Part shown: positions 1 through 11,446 of the stretch, in pieces
Layout: every line of letters starts with the position of its first letter
How positions within the stretch are numbered: position 1 is the stretch's first letter
DNA from: Capsicum annuum
Lineage: Eukaryota > Streptophyta > Magnoliopsida > Solanales > Solanaceae
Assembly: GCF_002878395.1 (NCBI RefSeq)
Contig: NC_061122.1
Location: 80,214,147 to 80,278,146 of the forward strand
Reading direction: 5' to 3'
DNA length: 64,000 nt
Position numbers and translations under genes: made by a program
The notes under the pieces: generated by a model
Told to the model about the DNA's origin: nothing
What the model saw: only the letters and a program-made list of their open reading frames with translations
Databases searched by the model: none

Positions 1-452
1 AAGATATCTATGGAGGCTATGATGGCCAAATTATTAAACAAGGTGGAGTCAATTGAAGCTAGAGTTTGAAAGATAAAAAGTGACATGTCAACTATGAGTT
101 AGTTGATTCTCATTCCATGTCTATTAACCAGCTGGAGCAGTAGATGAGCCACTTATCAACAGCGTTTAATCTTTCAAAAAAAGAGTGGTACTTTACTGAG
201 TGACACTCTTCAGAACTCGAGGAATGACAGGTTTTGTATGGCTATCACCACTAGGAGTGGAAAGATGTTTCCAACCCTATATCCAAGAACATCTTCCCAT
301 ATTAATGATGGTGAGGTAGAGGATACGATAAATGATGAGCCACCAGTTGAGTCTGAAAAGCTGGGAGACTTAGAAAAGAAGAGTGCAGAAGTAGAACAAC
401 CATCAAAATCAAAACTTGTTAGTGATGTAGAGTAACGCAAAGGAAAGGAGGT
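1..452 (+). pseudogene. Athila gag, C-terminal part
   Basis: Frame 1 reads KISMEAMMAKLLNKVES, a heptad-like segment that in this family precedes a linker, and then stops at 67-69. In another frame, 238-435 carries MAITTRSGKMFPTL; the TTRSGK motif is typical of the end of Athila gag. It is followed by an acidic linker rich in Glu and Pro. The fragment is cut at 452 by element E and resumes at 7685. The start of gag lies outside the window. Confidence 0.75.
448..452. repeat. Target-site duplication, left of element E
   Basis: GAGGT directly before the left LTR pairs with TAGGT at 7680-7684 after the right LTR (4 of 5 bases). Removing the element gives a continuous host reading of Gly-Lys-Glu-Val-Lys-Asp. 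Confidence 0.6.
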
Positions 453-2059
453 TATCATGATCTGAGGGTACCCCTTAGTTACGATAATTGTGCTTACGGT
501 CAAAAGTGACCACAAGCTAAGACTGATAATAAAAGAAATATGCAAAAAAATAACTGATAATTCCATAAGGTTTTAAATACTGAAATACAATTGAATTATA
601 AATTTGGACGTCTAAAGACATACAAAAAAGACTGATAATCAACTTATAAACTGACTAACTGCCTGAATGTCTGAAAATCCTCTAACTGACTAACTATGGA
701 GTTGATGGGACAACCCTCCAAATAACTCCAACTGACTGAAATAGAGGAATACTAAAATAACTGAATGAAGATAAACTTGTCCTCAAAAGAGGAGGACTCA
801 CCACTATTGTCGTTGTGGTAATTCTGAACTATCTAAGCACATTCAGGATATTGAATGCTCGGACCTATGATATAAGACATCATAGCACGAAGAAAGTATG
901 CGGTCAGTATTTTTAAATAAGATGAGGTCAGTCTGAAATGCATAGGTTCATGTGCATGAAATACTGACTGGCTGAATAGCATGAGATAATGACTGACTAA
1001 ATAACATAAGGTATCTATTGCATAATACGTGTGAAAGCTGCAAAATCTAAGAATGCAAGACCAAGCATACAACATGATACTAAAATAGTCTATAAACTGA
1101 AATACTAAAATCTGATAACTGAATAACAGTGAGTTTGTATGTTATGATCAATCAAACCTAAACTGAATTTCATATTGAATACGGAATAGAGACTGTAGGA
1201 GGTATCATCTAACCAACATGCCCCAATCTGAGTTAAGTGGGGTCCAACCTGTAACCCCAATTAGAAGGGTGTAGTATCATGCCACGGGTACTAAGAATGG
1301 ATGTGTGGATCCACTAAGTCACCCTCATCTAGCAGGTGCTCTAATAAGATATGTGTTACCCTCAACAGGCAGGTAAACACTTTATCAACCCTCAACTGGA
1401 AAGTTGACATCTCTAACCTATGCTGGCTATGTAGTTCTAGAACTAAGGGACTGCTACTAAAAGTCACACCCTCTACTAGCAGGTGAGCCCCCATCCCTGG
1501 ATTCACTCGTGCTAAATCCTACTCCCAACTGAACTGACACTAATTACTGGACTGAGCTAAGTTGAATTTGATGTTTTTGGGAGAGGGTTGGATTTTTTGG
1601 TAGAAAATTGGATAAGAATGGGCAAATAACACCCAAATTATTGATATAAGTCGGGTTATGATGACTTAGATTGAGGAGAAAAGACATTATTGCCCCATAG
1701 ATATTTAAATTCATAACTGGAACGCTGATTAGAGAAGCATCATGAAGCACCAAGGCCCCCATCATTATACCCACCGTGATGCGCCACTATTGCAGTGAGG
1801 TTCGGAATTGAAATCCAAATGTACTGCAATCCTCGTCTGAAAAATCTAAAACTTCCTCGAGACATACTCTTTACACCCCTGAACATGAATTAACTCAAAA
1901 ACATATCTCTTGGGGTTGGGAAGGTCACTTTAAAAATTCTCGAAGTTAAGAGGTCAAAATAATACTAAGTCCCCAACACTTAGTTAAATTTTTAGGTTCT
2001 TAGCCTCTTAAGCAAGCTCTGTGAGCCGAACTGAGCTAAGAAAAGTACATGGTATTACA
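453..2059 (-). repeat. Element E 3' LTR (shortened)
   Basis: It aligns by eye with 5404-7679 along its length: a shared 5' segment (TGAAAATCCTCTAACTGAC-like), the hairpin array near 1300-1500, and a terminal GGTATTACA. It lacks about 620 bases present in the other copy at about 6541-7172, next to the GAATTTGATG segment (1564 here, 7175 there). The inner end at 2059 is followed by the PPT. Confidence 0.8.
1300..1500. repeat. Array of short imperfect hairpins in the E 3' LTR
   Basis: Four units have the form stem-CCCTCAACTGGCAGG-stem. Examples are GTGTTACC/GGTAAACAC (about 1354-1380) and TATCAACC/AGTTGACATC (about 1384-1411). The middle is similar between units while the stems differ. The same array recurs in the other LTR at 6290-6470. 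Confidence 0.65.
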
Positions 2060-2076
2060 ATATCTCCCTTTTGGGA
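2060..2076 (-). promoter_or_regulatory. Polypurine tract of element E
   Basis: On the minus strand this reads CCAAAAGGGAGATAT directly beside the 3' LTR, the usual place for plus-strand priming. A second copy of the LTR end plus PPT lies at 2361-2386. Confidence 0.7.
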
Positions 2077-3540
2077 ACATTCATCCTCGAATGAGACTGA
2101 TTAAAATGAGAGTACTAAAGTAACTGAGATCATATACTGAACATGCATAACTCAAAGCATGATTACGTGACTGAGTCTGAAACATGATATATGAATTGAA
2201 TATCATGAAATGAACTAATTCCTTGAATACATGCAATGACACAAGAATGATAATAAGGCTGAGATAGAAATGAGAGAGTCGACTTATGAGTACCCATTAC
2301 ATCGTGCTGGATATTATTTTGTAAAGAAAAGTTGAGAGATTTAGTACATGAAAACTCGAGGGTATTACAACATCTCCCCCTTGGGATAGTTCATCCCCCA
2401 AATGATACTACCTTGGCTGAAATACTAAGGAAAGACGGAGATAATGCATGGGACACTTACAGACTAAATCATGACCAAATATCTGGAATCTAAAATTGAT
2501 GCATGAACATAGAGTATCCTTGTCCTGGATTCATTACAGAGATTAAAAAACAGAGGATATACATGACATAATCTAAATTTTGTTGATCATTAAGAGAGTA
2601 GCATGAGTACTGAAACTGAACATATTGTAAAGCATGAGTGCATGAGTTATGAGCTTTATGACCTGAGTTTAAAGTTCATAACTTTCATAGAATATGATTC
2701 ATACAGCTGAGGAAACTGGAACTCATTATACTAAGAACTGGAAGCATACACGACTTTATGGAAAGTGCATGAATATGAGCTATGACCATGAGGATAATAT
2801 GTAAGGCATGAGTATATATATTGTGGGGGCTGAAGCACAAGAATTTACACTGAGATAAGAATGGGTCAAGCATCTTCCTCCCCTATTAATGTTCTATAAT
2901 ATACTGGCATCACTACTGGAATCTGAGATCCTGACTTGGTTACTTATTCTATCATCTCCCCCTTAACTATAAAGCTATCACTCTAAGTCTGTGGGACCCT
3001 TTTCATAAACTCTAAACTAAACTGTAGCCACTTTACTCTAAAGTTTGGAATATGACAATACTCATCAGAAATAAATTCACCCTAAAAGACTACACTTGAA
3101 AGTTCAAAACCCACTGCTAATACTCCCTTCTAAGATACAAATCTTAACTTTGCATAGCCCTAATAGTCATTACATAATAACTTAAACACTGACTAACTTA
3201 GAATTTCTAGGAGTATCACCATACCATGAGTTCACACATCTAGTACTTCAACTCTACTTTCTATTAGCTCAATCTTCAAAGATTCAAACTTAGATTCCAA
3301 CACTTAACATGGATATCCTCAAACCTTTAAGGAACCATACTAACTTCTTTCATATCCAACTAATATCATATCTCTAAATCACACCCACATCATCATACTA
3401 AATTTCAAATCAATAAACATTAATTCTTTCATACACTGTTTCAAGCCTACTGATTTGCCTTTCATATAACTAGCCCCATAGATACATAGTCTACCAAATC
3501 TAGATAAACTCTATCCCCACTTTATTTTTGCTAAACTTCT
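2077..3540 (-). other. Noncoding internal region of element E
   Basis: No frame of note. AT-rich sequence full of AACTGA/CATGA words like the post-pol spacer of element H. At 2361-2386 the string GGTATTACA followed by a purine tract on the minus strand repeats the arrangement at 2051-2076, 310 bases away. I see no RT, RNase H or integrase motif. Confidence 0.6.
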
Positions 3541-4040
3541 GGATTCATACTTCTAACTCTGGATCATATATTTTCATAGGATACCGAGTAGGGATTTGAA
3601 AACACATCTGACCCCTAAGCACTGAGGTACTACCCCTTCATTTAATGACTGGTTCATTTGAAAACTAAAAATGAATGACTCTAGTTCTACAGTTAACTGA
3701 AGCATAGCATGAGTGGAGCCAATCCATACCGAGAATGACATCAAAATCAGTCATCACTCACTCTACAAGATCAATTGAGGTGACTTTCTGGGGAATTATG
3801 ATCGGACAGTTTCTATATACCTTCCTAGCCACAATAGAGACACCTACTAGAGTAGACACTGAGAAGGGTTCTGCTAAAAATTTGAGACTGACACCGAAAT
3901 CAACTGTTATATAGGGGTTACACAATAAAGTGAAACTTTAGGGTCTAACAAAGCATAAACATAAAGATAAAAGACCTGCAACATACCCACAACTATATTA
4001 GGAGAACATTCAGGATCCTATCAAGACTGGAGTGCATATA
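3540..4040 (-). pseudogene. Retroviral-type aspartic protease remnant of element E
   Basis: Minus-strand reading in broken frames resembles the protease region downstream of gag in elements C and F, with weak matches around the expected catalytic and flap segments. Many stops; the catalytic triplet cannot be confirmed. Below about 3540 the similarity fades, so pol appears to end here. Confidence 0.45.
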
Positions 4041-5180
4041 ATCTATTCTGGCACTGACCACTAGTGGAACTGGAAGTAGTGCCCTACTGAGCTCGACAAC
4101 CTACTGGAGGTAATGACTGGTTGGACTTGCCCTTTTGACCACTCTTTAGGAGATCCCTGACTCTGTGACCTGGCCTGCCACACCCAAAACACACCTCACT
4201 ATCGGTTGTACACACACCCTTATGATTCCTACCACATTCTCTGCAAAGCAGATTGATACGACTATTGTTCATACTATTCTGCTTGGCACCCTATCCCAAC
4301 TGTCATTCTTAAACCTTAGTACTAGTGTACTAGCTGAAGAAGGAGTTGGGGCTAAAGATTTATGATGGGAATGAGAACGGTTACCACCCTCAAACTTTGG
4401 TTGAGAAAAATTAAAGATAACTATTTTGGCCCTCTTATTCTCCCTCTCACTTTTCTTAAGTTTTTGTTCCTCAATCTGTTGAGCGTGGACCATAAAACTA
4501 GATATGTCCATATCCTTAATCAACATGGCAGTTCTACACTCCTTGACCATACTATCAGATATACCAGACATGAATTTACTCATTCAAGACATATTATCAG
4601 CCACCACTGAAGAAGCACAACTCGCCAATTGAGCAAACTTAAGTGAGTATTCCTTCACACTCATATTACCTTGTTTCAAATTAATAAACTCCAGCACCTT
4701 AGCTTTCCTCAACTCTAAAGGAAAGAACCTATCTAAAAAGGCTTTAACAAACTCCTCCCACTCTACAGACCCTACCACATCACCTCTATTACCTTTTCAC
4801 TGCTTATACCAAGTGTGAGCCACATCCTACAACTAGTAAGCAACCAACTCTAAACTCTCACTAGAAGTGACACCCATGATATCAATCACCTTCTGATTCA
4901 TATCAAGAAACTCTTATGGATCCTTCTCAAACTTGGATCCCAAAAATAAAGGGGGATTTATTCGCGTAAAGTCCCAAATCCTAGCTGCAGTTGTATTAGC
5001 CACTAGATTGGCTAGGACAGCAGCCTGTTTATTATTTTGTGTAGCTAATGGATGATCTAAGTTAGTTAATACATCTCTGAACTCAAAGTGAGAGACATGC
5101 TCATTTAGGGGATCTTTCTGAACAAGTAGAGGTGTAGGATGGTTCTTATTCCTCCTTCAATTATTCTTTCTGAGTGGCAT
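4040..5180 (-). pseudogene. Chromovirus-like gag of element E
   Basis: The reading starts at the ATG complementary to 5178-5180 (MPLRKNN, matching the MPP start of related gags) and runs leftward. It shows a capsid-like stretch (FLDRFFPLELRKAKVLEF, 4584-4778), then MSKFMSGISDSMVKECRTAM (4269-4583), and near the end a zinc knuckle with CRECGRNHKGVC and CFGCGRPGHRVRDL at 4084-4272, whose last Cys is Leu. In-frame stops occur, for example after the start region and between the two central blocks. Gag would form the particle and bind RNA; this copy is broken. Confidence 0.8.
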
Positions 5181-5386
5181 TTTCTGTAACTGAATAAAGG
5201 ATGGATTAGAAAGAGAATTTAAATAGAGATCATGCTCACTTACACGACATGAATACTGAAAGACGGAAAAAAATTTCTAAAATATCTTGTAGCCTCTTAT
5301 CCATAAGTGGGCACGCTTCACACCTATGCTTAATACTCTACTCAATAAGGCTTTTCAAACTCCCTAGGATACTATAAAACCTGAGG

Positions 5387-5399
5387 CAATGATACCAAG
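5387..5399 (-). promoter_or_regulatory. Primer-binding site of element E
   Basis: On the minus strand this is TGGTATCATTGCC, beside the inner end of the 5' LTR. It matches the initiator-Met site TGGTATCAGAGCC apart from two bases. Confidence 0.7.
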
Positions 5400-5403
5400 T
5401 TTT

Positions 5404-7679
5404 ATTCCGACCTGAGGCTACTTTCTAGTCACGACAATGGTACAAACGATCATAAGTAACCAAAAGCTAACCCATGATTTGGTACCTGTTGTGAGCACTA
5501 AGTAAAACTGATATAAAAGACATATGTGGATAAATAACTAATAAAGCCATAAGGTTTTAAATACTGAAATACAACTGAATCATAAATTTGGACATTTAAA
5601 GACATTGAAAAAACTAATAAACAACTAATAAACTGACGAACTATATGAATGTCTGAAAAACCTCTAACTGACTGACTGTAGATTTGATGGGAAAAATCCT
5701 CAACTAACTCTACCTAACTATAATAGAGAAATACTAAAATAACTAAATGAAGATAAATTTGTCCTCGAAAGATAAGGACTCACTACTCCTGCTGCTGTAA
5801 TGTTAAACTATCTAAGCGTGGTCAGAAAACTGAGCATCTAGACCTCTGATATAAGACATCATAGCGCAAAGAAATCATGCGGTTCGTACTTTGATATACT
5901 GGTGTATGAGATGAATCAAGCTAAAATGTATAGGTTCATGTGCAACAAATACTGACTGACTGAATAGCATGATATAATGACTGACTGAATAACATGAGAT
6001 ATCTGATACATAATATGTGTGAAAACTGTAAGATCTGAGAATGCATGACCAAGCATATAACATGATACTGAAATAGTCTACAAACTGAAATACTAAAATC
6101 TGATAACTAAATAACTGATAGTCTGTATGTTATAGTCAAGCAAACCTGAACTAAATTCCATACTGAACTGAGACTATGGGAGGTATTATCTAACTGACAT
6201 ACCCCAATCTGAGCTAAGTGGAGTCCAAACTATAGCCCCAGTTATAAGGGCATCAGACTGTACCACAGGTATCAACAATGGTTGTGTGGATCCACTGAGT
6301 CACCCTCATTTGGTAGGTTCTCTAATGAGATATGTATTACCCTCAACTGGAAGGTAAACACTTTATCAACCCTCAACTGGCAGGTTGACATCTCTAACCT
6401 TCAATGGCTACGTAGTTCTGTAACTAAGGGACTGCTACTAAAGGACACACCCTCTACTGGCAGGTAAACCCTTATCCCTAGGTTTGCTCGGTACTAAATC
6501 CTACTACTAACTAAACTGACACTAATTATTGGACTAAGCTAATTTTAACTGAGCAAAACAACTGATCATGGTAACTAATTGGATGAAAATACTCATGGTT
6601 TATTTGAAACCATTCTTAAAATACTAAAACTATGGAAAAATCTAAGTATCGGGTATTCATAACCCCCAACACTAAATGTAAATAACAAAAAAGGCATGTG
6701 AAAGCTTTGGGAAAAAAACCATAATGCGGAATCATTCTACAAAAACATTCTCTTGGGCATTTCATCAAACACATGGGGATTAAGGGTTTAACATAGGAAT
6801 ATTTTTAAACATGATGAGATAGCATGATTATATGACCAAAAACCATAATTTGAGGATTTATCCTGAATTGCATGAACATGAAATGGAAACTTCAACATCT
6901 AGAATGTATTATAATCCATTCCACTTGAAAACAATTATAATCTTAACTTAAAATTAAAATTATAAGTAATTCATGGAGATAATTCATTTAAAACATTGGT
7001 AACTAATAATTTAACATTTAAAATGGATTCTTAGACTCCATGGTGAAAGGAAATCATAGATGAACATCACACATACCTTAGACCTTAAATCTTGAAAGAA
7101 AAACACAAATGTTTAAGATTCCTTGAAGGTTCTTGGATTGGGAGCTTGATTTTCTTAGTTTTCTTAAAGAGAATGTAATTGAATTTGATGATATTAGGAG
7201 AGGGATAGGGTTTATTTGATAGAAAAATAGATAAGAATAGGCAAATAATGCCTAAATTACTGATATAAGTTCAGTTATGATGACTTGGATTGAGGGAAAA
7301 AGATGTTACTGCCCGTCAAATATTTAAATTCATAACTGGAACGCTAATTAGAAGAGCACCGCAATGCGTCAAGGACCCCTTCGCTATACCCACTGCGACG
7401 CACCACTATTGTAGTGAGGTTTTAGAATCAAAATCCAAACATTCCCTAATCCTCATCCAAAAAATCTAAAACTTCCCCGAGACATACTCTTTACACCCCT
7501 AAACATGAATTAACTCAAAAACTTATGTCTCAAAGTCGAGAAGGTCACTTTAAAAATCCTCAAAGTTAAGAGGACAAAAATAAGACTATGTCCTTAATAC
7601 TTCGTTAAATTTTTAGGTTCTAAGCCTCTTATGCAAGCACTAAGAGCTGAACTGGGCTAAGAAAGTATGGGGTATTACA
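5404..7679 (-). repeat. Element E 5' LTR
   Basis: About 2.28 kb, ending in GGTATTACA at the host junction. The inner end next to the PBS reads TTATTCCGACC on the plus strand, aligning with TTATCATGATC at the start of the other LTR, so the terminal TG is decayed. It keeps the segment 6541-7172 that the other LTR has lost. Confidence 0.8.
6290..6470. repeat. Hairpin array in the E 5' LTR
   Basis: The array reads as CCCTCAACTGG(A/C)AGG centres with flanking stems. The clearest is ATCAACC/GGTTGACAT near 6366-6392, with ATTACC/GGTAAAC before it and ACACC/GGTAAACC after it. It corresponds to 1300-1500. Confidence 0.65.
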
Positions 7680-7684
7680 TAGGT
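7680..7684. repeat. Target-site duplication, right of element E
   Basis: TAGGT, paired with GAGGT at 448-452. Confidence 0.6.
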
Positions 7685-8345
7685 AAAGGATACCCCAACA
7701 AAAATTGTAAGGACGTCATATTTATTTCAACATAGATTGAAGAAGAAGGCAAGAAAAGGTATGTATAGCAAATTCATGGCTATGCTGAAGCAGTTGTCAA
7801 TGAATGTGACTTTGGTTGAGGCATTAGGTTAGATGTCAAAATATTCTAAATTCGTAAAAGACCTTATGACAAAGAAAAGAATAGTTATCTATGAGCTCGT
7901 GGACAAACTGCATCATTATAGTGCCATTGTTACTCGATCATTAAAGTAGAAGAAACCTGGTCCAAGAGCATTCATTATCCCATGTATGATTAGAGCATTT
8001 ATCTTTGATAAAATGCTTTATGATCTTGGGTAAAGTATCAAACTAATGCCATTAGTAATCTTTAAACAATTGGGGTTAGAGACTCCTAAACCAAAAGCTA
8101 TCCATTTATTGATGGCAGACCGATCAGTAAAGAGATTGTGGGCATTCTCTATGATGTGCTTGTTAAAGAAGACAACTTTATATTCTTTATAAATTTTGTA
8201 ATTCTAAATTGTGAAATGGAATTTGAAGTGCCCATAATCTTGGGCAAGCTATTTTTAGTAATCGGGAGAGTACTGGTTGATATGGAGCAAAACGAGTTGA
8301 AATTTAGGCTCAATAAGGAAGAAGTTAGTTGTAACATTTGCTAAT
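7685..8345 (+). pseudogene. Athila gag end and aspartic protease
   Basis: Continues the reading from 452. It contains KFMAMLKQLSMNVTLVEAL (about 7770), then a protease domain: FIIPCMIRAFIFDKMLYDLG (about 7968), whose expected catalytic D-L-G is kept but is followed at once by a stop, LLMADRSVKR (about 8110), and an open stretch at 8138-8344 with MEFEVPIILGKLF, the region after the flap. The frame shifts between these blocks. In an intact element this enzyme would cleave the gag-pol polyprotein in the particle. Confidence 0.8.
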
Positions 8346-8744
8346 CTACAAAGTGACTATAGGAGATAAGCGTAGTCTTGGTTATTAAGGTTATTGATGA
8401 ATTTGATCAGTTGTACCAGTTGAAGAAAGGTTTGCGGTAGGACTTTAGTTGCAGTCTTAATGAACTTTGATAGTGAAGGAATTGATGAATATGATGAGAC
8501 TGTATGTGCATTGATTGGAATAGTGCCATACTCATATGCTCCTAATAATCTGGATTTGGATTTTAAAAATCGACCAACACTACCTGCAAAGCCTTCTCTT
8601 AAAAAACCGTCGGTATGTGTTTTTGGGTAAAGGTAATACTTAGTCAGTGATCATTACAATAGATTTAATGGAGTATCAGGTTGATGCTCTTATTTTCATA
8701 TTGAAGCAATATAAAAGGCCCATTAGTGAACGATTCTCGATATC

Positions 8745-9690
8745 ATAGGCACTCAACCAGGGATCTGTACTCATAATATCCAGCTAGAAGAAGATTGCAT
8801 CCACATTGTTGAGCATCAGTGCAGACTAAATCAACTAATGCAAGAAGTAGTGAAGAAAGAAATCATAAAGTGGTTAGATACAAAAATGTTTTACCCAATT
8901 TTTAATAGTAAATGGGTAAGCCCAGTTTAGTGTGCTCCCTAAAAAGAAGGCATGAAAGTTGTAGCCAATGAGAAGAATAAGATAACTCCACTCAAGCCGG
9001 TGACTAGGTGGAGGGTTTGTATGGATTACAGGAAGCTAAATTCATGGACTTTGAAGGATCCCCTACAAGGACCAAATGTTAGACAGGTTAGCATGAAAGG
9101 GTTTGTGTTGCTTTTTAGATAGATACTCAAGTTACAATCAAATATTAATTGCACCTAAAGATCAAGAGAAAATAGCATTCACTTGTCCATATGGCACCTT
9201 TGCTTTTAATAAAATATCGTTTGGGTTGTGGAATGCCCCTGACACTTTCCAAAGGTGCATGATGTCCATTTTCTCGGACATGGTGTAAGACACTCAAAAG
9301 TATTTATGGATAATTTCTCAGTGGTTAGTGATTCATTAGATAGTTGTTTGGTGAACTTAGGAAATGCATTACAACATTGTGAGGAGTTAAACATAGTCCT
9401 CAATTGGGAAAAGTACCACTTCATAGTGAAGAAGGGTGGGGCATAAAATCTCTGCCAAAGGAATTGGGGTGGACCGAGCTAAGATAGAAAGTATTGAAAA
9501 ACTACCTCCTTCTATCTCAATGAAAAGAGTGCATAGTTTCCTAGCTATACTGGCTTCTACCAGAGGTTTATAAGAGATTTCTCAAAAAATACAAATCCAC
9601 TTTGCAAGTTTAATAAGAAGAAAACAAAGTTTGTGCTTGATGGTGATTGTTTGAAGGCCTTCCAATGCCATAAGGAATAATTAGTTGTTT
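8745..9690 (+). pseudogene. Athila reverse transcriptase
   Basis: Blocks in order: VVKKEIIKWLDTKMFYPI (about 8850), RWRVCMDYRKLNSWT (about 9010), LKDPLQGPNVRQVSMKG (about 9050), FAFNKISFGLWNAPDTFQRC (9190-9260), and VFMDNFSVVSDSLDS (about 9300). The YxDD-type box reads FMDN, so the second catalytic Asp is lost. IVLNWEKYHFIVKKG follows at about 9400. Several frameshifts and stops. Confidence 0.85.
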
Positions 9691-10090
9691 CATCCATCAT
9701 TATTGGTCCAGATTAGTCCAAACCACTTAAAGTAATATGTGATACAAGTTAGGTTTCACTCAAGGTTTTTCTTGGGCAAAAGAAGGAGAAGCTTTTTCAT
9801 CCCATTTATTGCGCCAGTAAAGCTTTAAATGGAGCACAAGAGAATTACACTATTATGGAGAAGGAGCTTCTTGCTGTAGTTTATGAGTTTGAGAAATTTT
9901 AGGCATAATTATTAGGAACCAAAGTGGTAGTGCATACTAACCAAGTAGTGCGAAGATACTTAATGGCAAAGAAAAATAACAAATCGAGGCTTATAAGATG
10001 GGTGTTGCTGCTTTAGGAGTTTGATTTTGAAGTCAAAGACAAGAAAGGATGTGAAAATTAAGTAGCGGACCATCTGTCTCGGTTATAGAA
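9690..10090 (+). pseudogene. Athila RNase H
   Basis: Reads KPLKVICDTS (first catalytic Asp block, about 9720), FHPIYCASKALNGAQENYT (about 9800), MEKELLAVVYEFEKF, then KSRLIRWVLLL and VADHLSRL (about 10066), the usual end of the RNase H/connection region. Single stops break the frame. It would degrade the RNA strand of the cDNA hybrid. Confidence 0.8.
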
Positions 10091-10139
10091 TAAAGGGAAG
10101 AGCTTTAAAGAGTGGAAATTAATGATTTTTTTCGGATGA

Positions 10140-11446
10140 GCAGGTTCTTGCGCTACTCTTGATTGGGTACCGTGGTATGAAAATTTTGCAAATTATGTTG
10201 TCAGTGGCATCATTCTAGATAACCTCAACTTTCATCAAAAGAATAAGTTTCTACAAGAGGTAAGAAGGTATTTTTGGGATGAACTTTATTTATTTAGACA
10301 TTGTGATAGTAACATTATTAGGAGATGCTTAGCGAAGGTAGAGATGTTGGGTATCTTTGGGGCATGTCATTCTCCCCCAGTTGGGGGCATCATACAGGTA
10401 ATTAGACTGCTAGAAACATCTTGCAAAGTGGTTATTACTCTCCCACAATTCACAAAGATGCTTATGAATTTTTGAGGGTTTATGATCAATGTCAGCAATT
10501 AGGGTCCATCTCTAGATACCATGAGTTGCCAATAACTAAGATGTTGGAGGTAGAACTATTTGATGTATAGGGCATAGATTTCATGGGGACCTTTATGAGC
10601 TCTTATGGTCTCAAGTACATCTTGGTTGCTGTGGACTACGTGTCTAAGTGGGCAGAAGCTGTGGCTATAGCAGACAATGAAGGCAAAAGAGTTGTTGCAT
10701 TCTTGAGAAAGAATATTTTCTCTTGCCTTGGTGTTCCAGGAACTATTATAAGTGATGGATGGTCACATTTTTTCAATAAGATGTTTTGGGTTGCTTTGGC
10801 TAAGTATGGGATGAAATAACACTAGGTAGCTATACCTTATCACCCACAAACTAGTGGACAAACGGAAGTTTCAAATAGGGATATCAAGTCTATCCTAGCC
10901 AAGACCATTAAAGAAAATAGAAGTGATTGGTTGAGAAAACTTAATGATACTCTTTGAGAATATCAAACTACTTTTAAGACACCTATTGGAATGTTTCCAT
11001 ACTAACTAGTATTTGATAAGGCTTGTCACTTACCAGTAGAGCTAGAACACAAGGCATTGTGGACACTTAAAAAGTTGAGCTTGAGTTGAAAAGAAGTAGT
11101 AGATATGAGGCTAGATCAACTTAATGATATGGATGAGTTTCTCCTCCAATCTTATGAATAGGTTGAACTTTAAAAGAAAAGGATGAAGTGGTACCATGAT
11201 CAGAGAATTGAAATAAAAGAGTTTTAAATAGGTGATTGGGTGTTGTTATTCAATTCAAGACTTAAGATTTTTCATGGGAAGCTGAAGTCGAAGTGGTCGG
11301 GACCATTCAAAATAACTCAATTCTTTCCATTTGGTGTAATTGAATTGGAAAACAAAGATGGAAATGTGTTTAAAGTGAACAAACAAAGGAATAAAAGATA
11401 CATTGGTCCAATGGATGAGGAAAAAGTTGTCTATGGTGCATCTTGA
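10140..11446 (+). pseudogene. Athila integrase
   Basis: Starts with the region before the zinc-binding domain (WVPWYENFANYVVSGI, about 10168). The core is at about 10560-10960: GIDFMGTF (first catalytic Asp), YILVAVDYVSKWAEAVA, IISDGWSHFFNKMFWVALAK (second Asp), then [20 protein letters not shown] with the catalytic Glu. The C-terminal domain at 11240-11446 contains KLKSKWSGPFKITQFFPFGV. All three acidic residues can still be read, but in-frame stops make it non-functional. It would insert cDNA into the genome. Confidence 0.85.

Larger units (their letters stand above)
453..7679 (-). mobile_element. Element E: gag-only chromovirus-like LTR element
   Basis: A minus-strand element with 5' LTR 5404-7679, an initiator-Met-like PBS, gag, a protease remnant, a PPT and 3' LTR 453-2059. 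The internal region is only about 3.3 kb and shows no RT, RNase H or integrase. The gag resembles that of element C, whose chromodomain places it near Tekay/Del chromoviruses, so E is probably a deletion derivative moved by relatives, or one that lost pol after insertion. It sits in the gag of the Athila host. Confidence 0.8.

Noticed and set aside
210..566. 118-residue minus-strand frame.
   Set aside because: It spans the junction of Athila gag and the E LTR and is antisense to gag; no family motif.
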